Source: Lentisphaerota bacterium (GTDB lineage Bacteria > Verrucomicrobiota > Lentisphaeria > Oligosphaerales > JABHEG01). From it: a stretch of 64,000 bases of DNA. Below the pieces are notes generated by a model, which saw only the letters and a program-made list of their open reading frames with translations, had not been told where the DNA came from and ran no database searches. The translations under genes were made by a program, and so were the position numbers. Each line of letters opens with the position of its first letter. Positions within the stretch are counted from its first letter, which is position 1. Positions 1-9,087 of the stretch are shown one piece after another. The stretch covers positions 34,589 to 98,588 of the forward strand of contig JABHEG010000142.1 of assembly GCA_018676675.1 (NCBI GenBank), read 5' to 3'.

Positions 1-2
1 AT

Positions 3-1412
3 CCGGACTTCTGCAGCATGAAGTACACCACCCACTATGGCTTCAAAAGCAACTGGGCGGGGCACGAGTTCGGCAGTGACCTGTTCCAGGCCGGACGTGG
101 ATGCGACTTCCTCGGCACAGAGATTATGGCGCGCAACGTCTATGACTCACGCCGCGCTGTCTTTGCCTTCCGTAAAATGAAATCGGCCTTGGGCGACCTG
201 TACGGCTTGCCCATCTGGGGGCTCGTCTACCACGTGGACGACCCGGTGTTTGCCTACTTCGGGTGGGCCATGAATCACATGAACCGCCAGACAAGCTGGT
301 TGTCCATGATCGAAGGCGAAAACATGGGGCGCTATCTCGATTGGCCAGGACGGATGGACTGCCGAACCGCCACCCCCGTCGCCGATGTCGCCATCCTGTT
401 CTCGGCTCAGTCACGCGATTTCGCTCGCATGTTCTCCCCTTCGTCAGACCCGATCGGTATCTCAGAATGCCTCACCGACGCACACATCCAGCATGATTTC
501 ATCTTGGACGAGAATGTTCTCGACAAGGGCCGACTGCACCAGTACAAGCTCCTCGTCCTGGCTTCAGCAGGCTGCCTCAGTCGACGCCAAGTCCAGACAA
601 TCCGTGCCTACGTTCGGGAAGGCGGCGCTCTGTTGGCCACAACCAATGCGAGCCTGCTTAACGAGCAAGGTCTCCTACAGAAGAACTTCCAGCTGGCCGA
701 TGTCATGGGGGTGGACTACGTGAACGCATCAGCCATCCGCGGCCCGCACACGATGCGATTCCGTTCAGACAACTCGACACTCGTCTATCCCCAGGCGACG
801 CTGAGAGTGAAAGTCCGAGACAAAGCAGACGTGCTGGCCGACACGGTCAACAAGGAGGGGACGCCTGTCCGGCCCATCCTCGTGCGGAATCGTCACGGAG
901 AAGGCCGGTCCACCTACCTGCCGATTGCCCTCGGTGGCGCAAACTATGAAGTCGAGTGGGGAACTGGGCGAAAAATGACCTTCGAGAAGAACGGTGAGCT
1001 TGCAGACCTGCTCGTTCGCCTTGTGAAGGAAACGGCGAACGCTCCCTTTGATACTCGGCCAGTGGGCGTCCCCGAAGGCGTCATGGTGAGCGTCTGCCGA
1101 GAGGACGCCAACGAACAAGCGCAGCTGCTCATCCACCTGCTCAACGCCACCGGAACTGGGATCGCCAAAGGCGAAACAATGCCGACCCACAAAGATTGGG
1201 CCGCACACGGCCCACCGTTCCCTCCGCTGGCCGCAGACCTCGTGTTTGACATCCGAGCCGCAGGAGCGACCAACGCACGCATCACCTCACCCGATTACGG
1301 TGGTGAACGCCCGGTGAGTCTGGCCTCTGGTGACGATGGATTGATCCGAGTCACCGTCAAAGCAGCAGATGTCCAAGCCTATGCCCTCGTCCGGATCGAC
1401 GTGACCGAATGA
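3..1412 (+). CDS. Beta-galactosidase-like protein with trimerisation (glutamine-amidotransferase-like) domain, 5' truncated
   Basis: The reading frame is open to the left edge, so the gene starts outside the window; the first internal ATG is at 18. The first ~110 residues look like the end of a GH42-type TIM barrel (motifs GHEFGSDLFQAGRGCDFLG and MNRQTSWLSMIEGENMG). Residues ~120-260 resemble the beta-galactosidase trimerisation fold, with a 'LLVLASAGCLSRRQVQTI' strand-helix and the 'REGGALLATTNASL' segment typical of amidotransferase-like domains. A beta-rich tail follows. A role in cutting beta-galactoside-type glycosides is inferred from family, and the catalytic half lies mainly off the window. 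It converges on a small minus-strand gene with 7 bp between the stops. Confidence 0.6.
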   Translation, partial: PDFCSMKYTTHYGFKSNWAGHEFGSDLFQAGRGCDFLGTEIMARNVYDSRRAVFAFRKMKSALGDLYGLPIWGLVYHVDDPVFAYFGWAMNHMNRQTSWLSMIEGENMGRYLDWPGRMDCRTATPVADVAILFSAQSRDFARMFSPSSDPIGISECLTDAHIQHDFILDENVLDKGRLHQYKLLVLASAGCLSRRQVQTIRAYVREGGALLATTNASLLNEQGLLQKNFQLADVMGVDYVNASAIRGPHTMRFRSDNSTLVYPQATLRVKVRDKADVLADTVNKEGTPVRPILVRNRHGEGRSTYLPIALGGANYEVEWGTGRKMTFEKNGELADLLVRLVKETANAPFDTRPVGVPEGVMVSVCREDANEQAQLLIHLLNATGTGIAKGETMPTHKDWAAHGPPFPPLAADLVFDIRAAGATNARITSPDYGGERPVSLASGDDGLIRVTVKAADVQAYALVRIDVTE

Positions 1413-1419
1413 CGCTCAC

Positions 1420-1623
1420 TCACGGCTCAGCACGATACCGGCGGGCGAGAGCCACATCGGCCGGATCGTAGTAGACCTCATCGGGGTTGGGAGGAGTCGG
1501 CTGGAGGGGATCACGCTGATGCAGTCCGGCGTCGGCCCCCGCACGCGCTAGGCGCAGACATAGATTCGTGAGGTCCTCAATCTCTCGAATGACCTGCTCA
1601 GCTGTTCGCTTGCTCTCTGCCAT
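1420..1623 (-). CDS. Small hypothetical protein, partner of the upstream nucleotidyltransferase
   Basis: A 67-residue protein with a charged, probably helical N-terminus (MAESKRTAEQVIREIEDLTN) and a proline-rich middle. I do not recognise the family. Its ATG lies inside the end of the upstream nucleotidyltransferase gene (26 bp overlap, same strand), which suggests translational coupling and joint function. Two-gene units of a nucleotidyltransferase plus a very small protein are often toxin-antitoxin-like, but nothing in this sequence proves that. No signal peptide or membrane segment is visible. Confidence 0.5.
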   Translation of the reverse strand: MAESKRTAEQVIREIEDLTNLCLRLARAGADAGLHQRDPLQPTPPNPDEVYYDPADVALARRYRAEP

Positions 1624-2077
1624 CTACTGCCTCGAGATTCTCAATATCGGCCACGTCCTGGGCAGCGCCCCGATCCATCTTCAGGTCAATCAGGTCAGCA
1701 CGACTGACGACTGCCACGCGCACATCCCCCATTGGGTACAGTTCGGAGCGCTCAATCATCTCCTGGTGGCGGGTCGTCTTCGGGACGAGCACGTCAACGA
1801 CAACCGCATCCCCAGGCTCCGGGACAGGCTTGAGAAAGCGCCACAGCGTCAGTTGCGTGTCCTTGAAGGTCCACGGCTCGCTGTTCTGCAGATAGCCCAA
1901 CGCCTTCATCACTCCGAGGGTGGCCGCCAGGTCATCCGGGTGGAGCAGGAAATCCATATCTTTCGTCGCCCGGAGGAAGCCATGCATGCCGACCGCGAGT
2001 CCCCCGACCAAGGCATAGTGCAGACCGGCCTCCTCGAAAGCCGCGACAACACGATCGAATTCCTCGTACAAGTTCAT
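1598..2077 (-). CDS. Nucleotidyltransferase-fold protein (AbiEii/DUF6036-like)
   Basis: A 159-residue protein. The segment YALVGGLAVGMHGFLRATKD followed by MDF has the minimal nucleotidyltransferase signature: a GG pair, then D-x-D about a dozen residues later. 'VVVDVLVP' supplies a plausible third acidic residue. Such proteins may transfer nucleotides to tRNA or protein in toxin-antitoxin or abortive-infection systems, or may be housekeeping; which applies here is not shown. The start was set at the ATG at 2077 because the 93 upstream codons of the open frame are low-complexity and lack family features. It overlaps the downstream 67-residue gene by 26 bp. A hairpin-rich region lies upstream. 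Confidence 0.7.
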   Translation of the reverse strand: MNLYEEFDRVVAAFEEAGLHYALVGGLAVGMHGFLRATKDMDFLLHPDDLAATLGVMKALGYLQNSEPWTFKDTQLTLWRFLKPVPEPGDAVVVDVLVPKTTRHQEMIERSELYPMGDVRVAVVSRADLIDLKMDRGAAQDVADIENLEAVDGREQANS

Positions 2078-2410
2078 GCCATGCCTAGACGTTGTTAGGA
2101 CTCGCGCGCAACGCAACGTAACGTAGCACATGCATCCGCGCGAGGGATCGGGATGCTCTGACATTGATAGCTGGGACGATACATTATGGCGAACAGAGCA
2201 CCACCCGCTCTTGCCCGCCGCGCCGATCAACGCGCCACCGGAGGCGGACGGGATCGCGTAGGGCAGGTGGGCCTTGTCGCCTGCTCTACGCGATCCCCTT
2301 GACATGGGGGTTCGGGGGAGCCAGGTCCCCCGGCGGGGCGTGGGGCAGCGCCCCATCTTCTGCCCCAGCTACTTACGGCTCCGGATGACACGTATTCCGG
2401 AAGGGGAAAC
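2078..2410. other. Intergenic region with strong hairpins, no gene seen
   Basis: This gap separates the GH4 gene (upstream on minus) from the nucleotidyltransferase gene. Open frames crossing it are low-complexity and lack recognisable domains. It holds an 18-bp inverted repeat (2250-2267 / 2280-2297) and further G/C-rich palindromes at about 2305-2360 (for example tggggcagcgcccca). They could act as transcript ends after the GH4 gene or be REP-like repeats. Confidence 0.5.
2250..2297. repeat. 18-bp inverted repeat (REP-like hairpin)
   Basis: The arm gggatcgcgtagggcagg at 2250-2267 pairs with cctgctctacgcgatccc at 2280-2297 with one mismatch and a 12-nt loop. No T-run follows on either strand, so a REP-like palindrome is more likely than a simple intrinsic terminator. 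It lies 3' of the GH4 gene. Confidence 0.7.
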
Positions 2411-3916
2411 TCACCCCTTTCTGTCGTAGTTATCCCCACGGATCTCGGCGTCTTCCATATCGATCTGGGTCGATTCCAGGTCCCCAACCTTCACTTCCAT
2501 CGGTTTCCGGGTCGGCGGGTAAATGTCGTGGGTACCGAGCGGCTTCTCCGTGGCGATCCGGTGCTTGGCCTGGGGAATGTCACCTTTGAACTGCGGCAGC
2601 CACTGAGCTTCGGCAACGATCAGTTCGTCCACCATCTGCCAGACTTCCGGGGTCGTGCACGCGGCCGCTGTCAGCGGGTCGATCATCATCGCCTGCTTGA
2701 GCAGCATCAGGTCGCTGTTGATCGCCGCTTTGACGGCCAGGCGCTGGACAGCGATGCTCGCATTGCAGATCGCGGCACACACATCGGGCAATTCCCCCAC
2801 CGGCGGCATGTGCAACCCCAGCGCATCGACGTAGCCCGGCGCTTCGACGATGGCATCGCTCGGGAGGTTCGTGATGCAGGCGTTGTTGAGGAGGTTGAAG
2901 TGTCCGCGATAGAGCCGTCCGGTCTCAAGTGACTCAATGATGAAGCTGCCGTGCTCGTGCGAACGGTTCTCCTGCGTGAACGGCTTCACGTCCTCGGCCA
3001 ACCATTTCGGCATGTCAACTTCCAAGAAATTCCGCCGTTTGATCGCGAAGCGCAGGTAACCGGCCGTCTCGCCTCCCAACGGCCTACGGTCATCGATGTA
3101 GGCCCACTCGGCCACATCTGCAGGCGTCTTGCGGTACCAGTGCAGGTACTCTGAAAGGTGCCCGTTCGTCTCAGTGGAGAAGTAGCCGGTCCGGCGCAAC
3201 ACGTCGACGCGGCACTTCTCGTGTTCGACGATCTCAGGATGCTGCTCGAACGCCGCCAGGATATCGTGTGTGACATCCACGCCCTTGTTCAGCACCTCGA
3301 TGTACCAGGTCTGGTGGTTGATCCCGGCGCAGATCACATCGATATCCTCATGCGGGACGCCAAACAGCCGCGCGATGAGGCGCTGCCCCCCTTCAACACC
3401 GTGACAGAGCCCAACGCAACGGATGCCGCCATAGTGGGTTGCCGCCCAGGTGAGCATCGGATTCGGGTTCGCGTAGTTGAGCAGAAGGACATTCGGTTTG
3501 GAGACCTCCTGCATATCGCGGCACATGTCCAGCAGGACAGGAATGCCTCGCTGGGCATACATGATCCCGCCGGGGGCGAGGGTGTCGCCCACACACTGGT
3601 CCACCCCGTACTTGAGCGGGATCTCAATGTCATACTGCAACCCCTCCAATCCCCCGACCCGGACAAGGTTGATCACGTAGTCCGCGTCAGTCAGGGCCTC
3701 CCGCCTATCCAATGTCTTCTCGATACGAGCAGCAGTCTCTACAGCGTTTTCCCGGATGTCGCGCTCCGCCAACTGGAACATGTTGTCCAGATTGGTGGGG
3801 TTGATGTCCATGCAGTGGAAAAACGTATCCTGGAGCTCCGGAACAGCGAGAATGTCCGCGATGAGCTTCCGCGTAAAGGCAATGCTCCCTGCACCAATAA
3901 TCGCAATCTTGACCAT
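2411..3916 (-). CDS. Glycoside hydrolase family 4 (alpha-galactosidase/alpha-galacturonidase-like)
   Basis: A cytoplasmic, 501-residue GH4 protein. The family uses NAD+ and a divalent metal in an oxidation-elimination mechanism. The N-terminus MVKIAIIGAGSIAFTRKL is the Rossmann nucleotide loop. 'HCMDINPTN' ends the second strand, 'NYANPNPMLTWA' is the substrate/NAD Asn-Pro motif, 'CVGLCHGVEGG' matches the Cys-His metal-binding motif (CHSVQG in MelA), and 'AGINHQTWYIEV' matches the catalytic AGINH region. These place it nearer MelA/LplD than phospho-glycosidases; substrate is not decided. The start at 3916 is chosen because AGGAG lies 9 bp upstream, whereas the ATG at 3925 directly abuts it. 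It is divergent from the beta-helix gene at 4134. Confidence 0.9.
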   Translation of the reverse strand: MVKIAIIGAGSIAFTRKLIADILAVPELQDTFFHCMDINPTNLDNMFQLAERDIRENAVETAARIEKTLDRREALTDADYVINLVRVGGLEGLQYDIEIPLKYGVDQCVGDTLAPGGIMYAQRGIPVLLDMCRDMQEVSKPNVLLLNYANPNPMLTWAATHYGGIRCVGLCHGVEGGQRLIARLFGVPHEDIDVICAGINHQTWYIEVLNKGVDVTHDILAAFEQHPEIVEHEKCRVDVLRRTGYFSTETNGHLSEYLHWYRKTPADVAEWAYIDDRRPLGGETAGYLRFAIKRRNFLEVDMPKWLAEDVKPFTQENRSHEHGSFIIESLETGRLYRGHFNLLNNACITNLPSDAIVEAPGYVDALGLHMPPVGELPDVCAAICNASIAVQRLAVKAAINSDLMLLKQAMMIDPLTAAACTTPEVWQMVDELIVAEAQWLPQFKGDIPQAKHRIATEKPLGTHDIYPPTRKPMEVKVGDLESTQIDMEDAEIRGDNYDRKG

Positions 3917-4133
3917 CAAATCCATCTCCTGAGTGAATGAACCACTCGGCCGTGAATACCGAATCCGATCAAGATAGCACCCGAAACGAATCGTGCCCGA
4001 GGCAAACCGCTGCCATACAGAGCCGCGACTTACGGGAGCGGTACCCAACGGGCAGCAGACGGTGCTATCTTACAACCGCCGCCTGTTCCCATACCACGGC
4101 ACCATGGCGCCCTTTTCGGAAAGACACCATCTG

Positions 4134-7130
4134 ATGAAACCGTCAGTCCTGCCCCTGTTCATGGTACTCCTGACGTCTCTCTCGACCACCCGCGCTGCGG
4201 AGTTCTTCGTTGCACCCAATGGAGACGACGCAGCTCCCGGGACGGAGCGCCGCCCTTTCCTGACCCTGGAACAGGCTCGGGACGCCGTCCGGACCCTGGG
4301 TGACGACGTGCGGGAAGACATCATCGTCAGCATCAAAGCCGGTGACTACCACGTCACGAAACCGCTCCTCCTGACAGAAGCAGATTCAGGCCGGAGTGGC
4401 TTCAAGGTGATCTACCGGAGCGCCGACGGAGTCGGCAGGGCTCGCCTCACCGGGAGCCGCCCGGTCACGGGGTGGACACGGCACCAGGGCACCGTGTGGA
4501 AGGTCGGTGTCGACAAGGGCACCGTCTGTCACACGCTCTACGAAGGAGAACGGCGACTGCGCAAGGCCCGCTTCCCGAGCTACGAACACGATCCCGAGCT
4601 GCCATGCGCTGCCGGCCCCTATCTTGTCTCTGAAACAGGTTCCCCAGAGCTTCCCAAGGGCACGCGAGAGAGTTGGCTCACCTGGCACGCGAAGGACACC
4701 CCACCGGCTGCCGCGTACACGAACCAACTGAAGGTAAACGTCTTCCCATGGGGCAAGTGCGACTGGCACCGCTGGATCTGTGCCGTCACCGACGTCGATC
4801 GCGAAGCGCGCCGCATCACATTCCACAACCAAGGCGACAAGACGCGCATCGCCAGTCGAGCCCGTTACTTTCTCGAGGACGACCTCGCGTTCCTCAACAC
4901 CCCGGGGGAGTTCTTCCTCGATGAATCGGCCAGTGTCCTCTACTGCATCCCGTTCGGTGACGCACATCCCGATGAACTGAGTATCACCATGCCCGTAGCC
5001 AAAGACCTCATCCGTATCCAGGGCACGGACCGCGCGAGTCGAGCCCATCACGTCCGGATCGACGGGCTGGCATTCGCCGAAACGGACGGCGTTTCACCCA
5101 CGCGCTTCTGGTGGCAATTCCAGTGGGGCAAAACGGGGCACGCCATGATCTGGCTGCGCAACACCAACCACATCGAGGTCACGAACTGCCATCTCAAGAA
5201 CAGCGGCCGGAATGGAATCATGATGGTCGGCGAGAACACTCACAACACCGTCTCCGGATGCTGGGTCGAGCAGATGGGCGTCAATGGTATCACGCTCTCC
5301 AATCGTTCTACCAATGCCGCTCACAACGGCCCCACCCCGGACGAACTGAAGCACAACACCCTGACCAACAACAGGGTCCACGATGTCGGCCAACTCTCCA
5401 TCTACAACGCCTGCGTCAACCTCATGAACGGCAGCCATAACGAGGTCTCGTATTCCGAATTCTTCAACTCTCCCCGATACGCCACCACCATGCGGGGTAA
5501 CAGCAACGCCCAGAAAGGTCCGCCCGCGTGGCACCCGAACTTCCCGTCGGCGAGAGGCAACCATTTCCACCATCTGCGGGTTCACCATTGCGGGCAGGAC
5601 AGTGGCGATATGGGACCAATCCACACCGCGACGCTGAACATCCCCGGCGGAGACTGCATCAACACCTTCGAACAGATCACGATCGTCGACACCAAAGCAC
5701 TGCCCAGCATGAAAGACATCCCGCCCGACGGCATCTTCCTCGACTGGCCCAAGCGTTCCATGCACCAAGTCTTCCACAATGTTCAGGTTGTGCGCGCGCA
5801 AGGGCTTCAGTTCCGCACAAACGGCCCGGACAACAAGACGTCCACGGTCGTCAAGAACGTCAGTTGGGAAAGCGACTTTGACGAAAGACCCATGGAGTAC
5901 GACCGGATCGGCGTCCAGGCCAGCTTCCCCGCGGCTTACGGAGGACCGCCTCCGCCGCTGAGCCCGTTGCCGCAGGTCACAATCTCAGCGGCAGCCAAAG
6001 CCTACAATCGCGTTGAGCTTACCTGGGCACTGCCGGCGGGCACGAAGACCATGTATCCCCCGCGTTTCACGATCAGGCGCAACGACCTGACCCTCACGCA
6101 GACAGAGAACACTGCACTTGTGGACACTGACGTGTCGGAACTGACCACCTACCGGTACGAGATCACCGCCCGAGATGGTGATTTCGGCCCGGGCGGCTCC
6201 CAATCGTCTATCTGCGAGGTCCAGACGCCGGCGGACAGGACGGCCCCCCGGCTAGTCGCCACCGCTCCCACGGGCAATCTGGAGCGCCTGGTACTACGCT
6301 TCTCTGAGCCAGTCACGCCCTCGGCCGTTGAGCCCCTGGCCAACTTCCGGGTCACACCCGAGGTCACGGTCACACAGGCCCGTCCAGGGGTACATCCCGA
6401 CGGGATCGTGCTCAGCGTTGCCGGCCTGCAGCGCAGCCAGACCTACCGGCTGCAGGTCACCGGGGTCACCGATTGCGCCGTCGCCCGGAACCAAATCGCA
6501 ACGGATGCGTCACTCGCCTTTACGGCAGACTTCCTTCTCGCCCACCTCACCCCCGATCAAAGCGCCGCGGCCGGAGGCTGGAAGCTGCAGGGAGAAGCCG
6601 AATGGACGGAAGACGGGACCGGACTCCGTCTGGATGGACGCGACAGCTGTGCTGAAGGCCCTCCCGAGCTGAATATTGGGGCTGAGGATTTCGCCCTGGC
6701 GGCATGGCTCTGGAAAGAGAGAGGGGGGAGCGCGATCGTCATCGCGAAAGGCAATGGGTTCGGGGCGCCGGACGAGTGGTCCTGGGGGTGGGAAGATCCT
6801 CAGGGGGCCAGGAACATCGCCTTCCGATCCCAGAATCGCTATTACTCGACCGCGCCCGGCTCCTTGCCGGCTGAAACGTGGACCCACATCGCGTTCGTCA
6901 AGAAGGGCGAGATCGGCAACACCTACGTCAACGGCGAAATCAGCGGAGGGCCACATGACCTAAGCCAACTGGAGAGCCTGGCAAACAGCCATCCCCTGCT
7001 CATCGGTCGACGCCTTCACGAGCCCACCCCAGCCTGGTTCCCTGGCCGGATCGCCGACCTACGACTCTACACGCGCTCCCTCTCCCAAGACGAAGTCCAG
7101 GCACTGGCTGCGAAGCATCCGGGCCAGTAG
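4134..7130 (+). CDS. Secreted right-handed beta-helix protein with FN3, Ig-like and LamG domains
   Basis: A 998-residue exported protein. The signal peptide is MKPSVLPLFMVLLTSLSTTR with probable cleavage after ARA. 'FFVAPNGDDAAPGTERRPF' followed by TLEQARDAVR is the standard opening of pectate-lyase-like/GH141-type beta-helix proteins, and Asn-rich rungs (HIEVTNCHLKNSGRNGIMM) continue to about residue 590. A fibronectin type III-like module (~610-690), an SbsA-type Ig-like module (~700-800, 'LVLRFSEPVTP') and a LamG/concanavalin-like module (~802-998, 'ETWTHIAFVKKG', 'IADLRLYTRSLS') follow. The fold suggests polysaccharide binding and cleavage outside the cytoplasm; the substrate is unknown. 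The frame is open further upstream, but the signal peptide fixes the start at 4134. It is divergent from the GH4 gene across 217 bp. Confidence 0.85.
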   Translation: MKPSVLPLFMVLLTSLSTTRAAEFFVAPNGDDAAPGTERRPFLTLEQARDAVRTLGDDVREDIIVSIKAGDYHVTKPLLLTEADSGRSGFKVIYRSADGVGRARLTGSRPVTGWTRHQGTVWKVGVDKGTVCHTLYEGERRLRKARFPSYEHDPELPCAAGPYLVSETGSPELPKGTRESWLTWHAKDTPPAAAYTNQLKVNVFPWGKCDWHRWICAVTDVDREARRITFHNQGDKTRIASRARYFLEDDLAFLNTPGEFFLDESASVLYCIPFGDAHPDELSITMPVAKDLIRIQGTDRASRAHHVRIDGLAFAETDGVSPTRFWWQFQWGKTGHAMIWLRNTNHIEVTNCHLKNSGRNGIMMVGENTHNTVSGCWVEQMGVNGITLSNRSTNAAHNGPTPDELKHNTLTNNRVHDVGQLSIYNACVNLMNGSHNEVSYSEFFNSPRYATTMRGNSNAQKGPPAWHPNFPSARGNHFHHLRVHHCGQDSGDMGPIHTATLNIPGGDCINTFEQITIVDTKALPSMKDIPPDGIFLDWPKRSMHQVFHNVQVVRAQGLQFRTNGPDNKTSTVVKNVSWESDFDERPMEYDRIGVQASFPAAYGGPPPPLSPLPQVTISAAAKAYNRVELTWALPAGTKTMYPPRFTIRRNDLTLTQTENTALVDTDVSELTTYRYEITARDGDFGPGGSQSSICEVQTPADRTAPRLVATAPTGNLERLVLRFSEPVTPSAVEPLANFRVTPEVTVTQARPGVHPDGIVLSVAGLQRSQTYRLQVTGVTDCAVARNQIATDASLAFTADFLLAHLTPDQSAAAGGWKLQGEAEWTEDGTGLRLDGRDSCAEGPPELNIGAEDFALAAWLWKERGGSAIVIAKGNGFGAPDEWSWGWEDPQGARNIAFRSQNRYYSTAPGSLPAETWTHIAFVKKGEIGNTYVNGEISGGPHDLSQLESLANSHPLLIGRRLHEPTPAWFPGRIADLRLYTRSLSQDEVQALAAKHPGQ

Positions 7131-7150
7131 AAGTCCCCGTGGTCCCCGAG

Positions 7151-7495
7151 TCAATCAAGCCCAAGGACTTGTCCAAGGCCATAGGCGACTTCGTCCATGA
7201 TGACATCTGGCACCCGCCCAACCCGTCCATCAAGCCAAGACCTGTCAATGGTCGTCAGTTGAGTGACATTGATGACACTGTCAGCACGGAGCCCCGAGTC
7301 CGCCTTCGCCAGACCCACGTTCCCGGGCATATCCCCCAAACGTTTGTTGGTGGTCAGAGAAAGGACGATGACAGTGGCCAGGTTGCTGCGGTTGTAGGTG
7401 TCCGCCTGAACCACCAGGACAGGGCGGCGTAGACCCGGCTCTGAGCCGCGTGGCTCACCCAGGTCGGCCCACCAGATCTCTCCCCGCTCAGTCAT
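7151..7495 (-). CDS. mazF: MazF/PemK-type endoribonuclease toxin
   Basis: A 114-residue protein. 'RGEIWWADLGEPRGSEPGLR' followed by RPVLVVQAD is the diagnostic MazF/PemK opening, and 'VIVLSLTTNKR' and 'DSVINVTQLTTIDRSWL' are the expected core strands. The conserved Arg in RPVLVVQ and the Ser/Thr in 'VTQLTTIDR' agree with ribosome-independent mRNA interferases. The start at 7495 follows the family N-terminus. It overlaps the antitoxin gene by 8 bp, typical of a coupled type II module. Its stop converges on the beta-helix gene 20 bp away. Confidence 0.92.
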   Translation of the reverse strand: MTERGEIWWADLGEPRGSEPGLRRPVLVVQADTYNRSNLATVIVLSLTTNKRLGDMPGNVGLAKADSGLRADSVINVTQLTTIDRSWLDGRVGRVPDVIMDEVAYGLGQVLGLD

Positions 7496-7730
7496 TCCAC
7501 TCAGCCCCCGAAAGGACACGTCTGGAGACACTGGCAAGATCGGGGCTCAACGCCGTGTCCGTGTCCTGGCATACACGATCAATTTGCCTAGTGATCTCGT
7601 CCTCCCTACGCGCCTCCAGGTACTCGTCCAGTGCCTTCGCCATGAGCCCACTCCGCGTGAGTCTGTGCTCCTTAGCAAAGCGCTCTGCTCGCAGGAAGAG
7701 CGGATCAGGTAGTGATATTGCGGTCTTCAT
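7488..7730 (-). CDS. mazE: Ribbon-helix-helix antitoxin of the MazEF-like module
   Basis: An 80-residue protein beginning MKTAISLPDPLFLRAERFAK, a typical ribbon-helix-helix beta-strand plus helix, followed by 'HRLTRSGLMAKALDEYL'. The acidic C-terminus (EDEITRQIDRVCQDTDTAL) is the usual toxin-wrapping tail, ending 'VLSGAEWND', a frequent MazE ending. The start at 7730 fits the RHH fold; the longer open frame adds 12 unconvincing codons. It lies immediately upstream of the toxin with an 8-bp overlap and probably autorepresses through the palindrome at 7740-7755. Confidence 0.9.
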   Translation of the reverse strand: MKTAISLPDPLFLRAERFAKEHRLTRSGLMAKALDEYLEARREDEITRQIDRVCQDTDTALSPDLASVSRRVLSGAEWND

Positions 7731-7739
7731 AGTACTGAC

Positions 7740-7755
7740 TATACGCGGCGGTATA
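7740..7755. promoter_or_regulatory. Candidate operator of the mazEF-like module
   Basis: TATAC gcggcg GTATA, a 5-bp palindrome with a 6-bp centre, lies 9 bp upstream of the antitoxin start and is flanked by gact/agtc (7737-7740 / 7761-7764). RHH antitoxins typically bind such short inverted repeats over their own promoter. The role is inferred from position and symmetry. Confidence 0.5.
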
Positions 7756-7977
7756 ACCGCAGTCAAACCAGCAAGACAGACGTCCTCCCCTTCAGCCTCG
7801 TATCGACGCGCAGAGAAGGCCGTACCAAGCAGTCCTCAAATTGGTCGATGCTGACCGCCTCCCTCGTCGTTCTGCGACGACCTTTCAATGATCGTTAGCT
7901 GTGACACATTGGGGACCAGACCCGCTTTCGAAGTGTGCATCGACCCGAGTCCTGTGCTCCATTCTGCGAGGCATCAG

Positions 7978-9057
7978 ATGAGCGACCGCATTCTGCAGAA
8001 CATGACCTTCCTGCGAAATCTGTACGCGAGGGGCCCGTTCCGCGGCCACGGCTTCGTCTGCAAGCCGGCCCTCGTGCCGGTCTACGAAGGACCTGACAAC
8101 GACTTCACGACCTCAGATCGACCGATCGAAGACTGGGTGCCTTGGGCCGTTGAGAACTACCAGCGCAAGCTCAAGCTCCTGGAAAAGGTCCCCAGCGACG
8201 AAGTCCCGACCTGCGACATGGCAACAGGCACACACGTCTATGCGGCGGCCTTCGGTTGTCCCGTGCACCGCGCTCCCGACACCAATCCCTGCGCCCTGCC
8301 GCTCGTGACCACAGCGGAGGAAGCAGATGCACTGAAGGAGCCGGACATCTGGTCCTCGCCCTCCCTTTACCGCGTCTTCGAACTGGCTGACGCCGTCCGC
8401 AGTGAGCTCGGCCCCGATGTTCCTCTTGGGCCACCGGACAAGCAGACGGGCTTCGACACAGCCTGTCTGATCTGGGAGAAGACCGGCATCTACGCCGCCA
8501 TGCTCACTGACGGCGAAAAGGACTCGGTCAGACGCCTGACCGACAAATGTGCTCGCCTCTTGATAGCGATCATCAAGGAGCTTCGAAAGGAATTCCCGAC
8601 CATGTCCATGCGCGGGTGCCCGGGGGTGTGGACGCCTCCCGACATGGCCCCGTGGTACTCCAACGATGAGTGTGGGGCTTTTGGTACTGACCTGTTCGAG
8701 GAGTTCTGTCTCCCGGAACTCGTCGAGCTGTCTCAGACCTTCGGCGGTTTGGGCATGCACTGCTGCGCGGATGCCGATCACCAGTTCCCCCTCTTCCGCA
8801 AGATCCCCGGTTTCTACGCCTTCAACCGCGTGGCCGCCAAACAGGGAAAACGCGGCTTCGAACCCATGCTCGAACACCTCGGCGGCCCTGACGGCCCCGT
8901 GCATGTCCTCTCGTGGATCTCCGACCAGATCACCGAGGACCTCATCCGCTTCTCTCCTGAAGGCACACGCTTCATCTTCGCCAAGATGGGCGCCGAACCA
9001 AGTGCGGCATCCGCCTGGCTCGAGAAGATGCACGCCCTGAGCCCAAGAACGACCTGA
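7978..9057 (+). CDS. Uroporphyrinogen decarboxylase-like (MtaA/CmuA-type) protein
   Basis: A 359-residue cytoplasmic protein of the UroD/methyltransferase fold. The N-terminus MSDRILQNMTFLRNLYARGP, then 'ATGTHVYAAAFGCPVHRAPD', the 'EEADALKEPDIWSSPSLYRV' segment and 'LGMHCCADADHQFP' (in place of the H-x-C zinc-site region) fit this superfamily. Members move methyl groups between corrinoid proteins and thiols or demethylate plant aromatics, but many near catabolic genes are uncharacterised. No corrinoid protein gene is adjacent. The start at 7978 has GCGAGG upstream; an ATG at 7888 in frame is an alternative. It leads a plus-strand run with the M14 peptidase (30 bp gap) and GH116 genes. Confidence 0.75.
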   Translation: MSDRILQNMTFLRNLYARGPFRGHGFVCKPALVPVYEGPDNDFTTSDRPIEDWVPWAVENYQRKLKLLEKVPSDEVPTCDMATGTHVYAAAFGCPVHRAPDTNPCALPLVTTAEEADALKEPDIWSSPSLYRVFELADAVRSELGPDVPLGPPDKQTGFDTACLIWEKTGIYAAMLTDGEKDSVRRLTDKCARLLIAIIKELRKEFPTMSMRGCPGVWTPPDMAPWYSNDECGAFGTDLFEEFCLPELVELSQTFGGLGMHCCADADHQFPLFRKIPGFYAFNRVAAKQGKRGFEPMLEHLGGPDGPVHVLSWISDQITEDLIRFSPEGTRFIFAKMGAEPSAASAWLEKMHALSPRTT

Positions 9058-9087
9058 GTGCGACTACACCGAACATGGAGACCAGCC

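Noticed and set aside
2280..2360. G/C-rich hairpins with 'gggttcggggg' considered as a tRNA or small RNA
   Set aside because: No cloverleaf with acceptor, anticodon and T-arm spacing could be built; a REP-like palindrome fits better.
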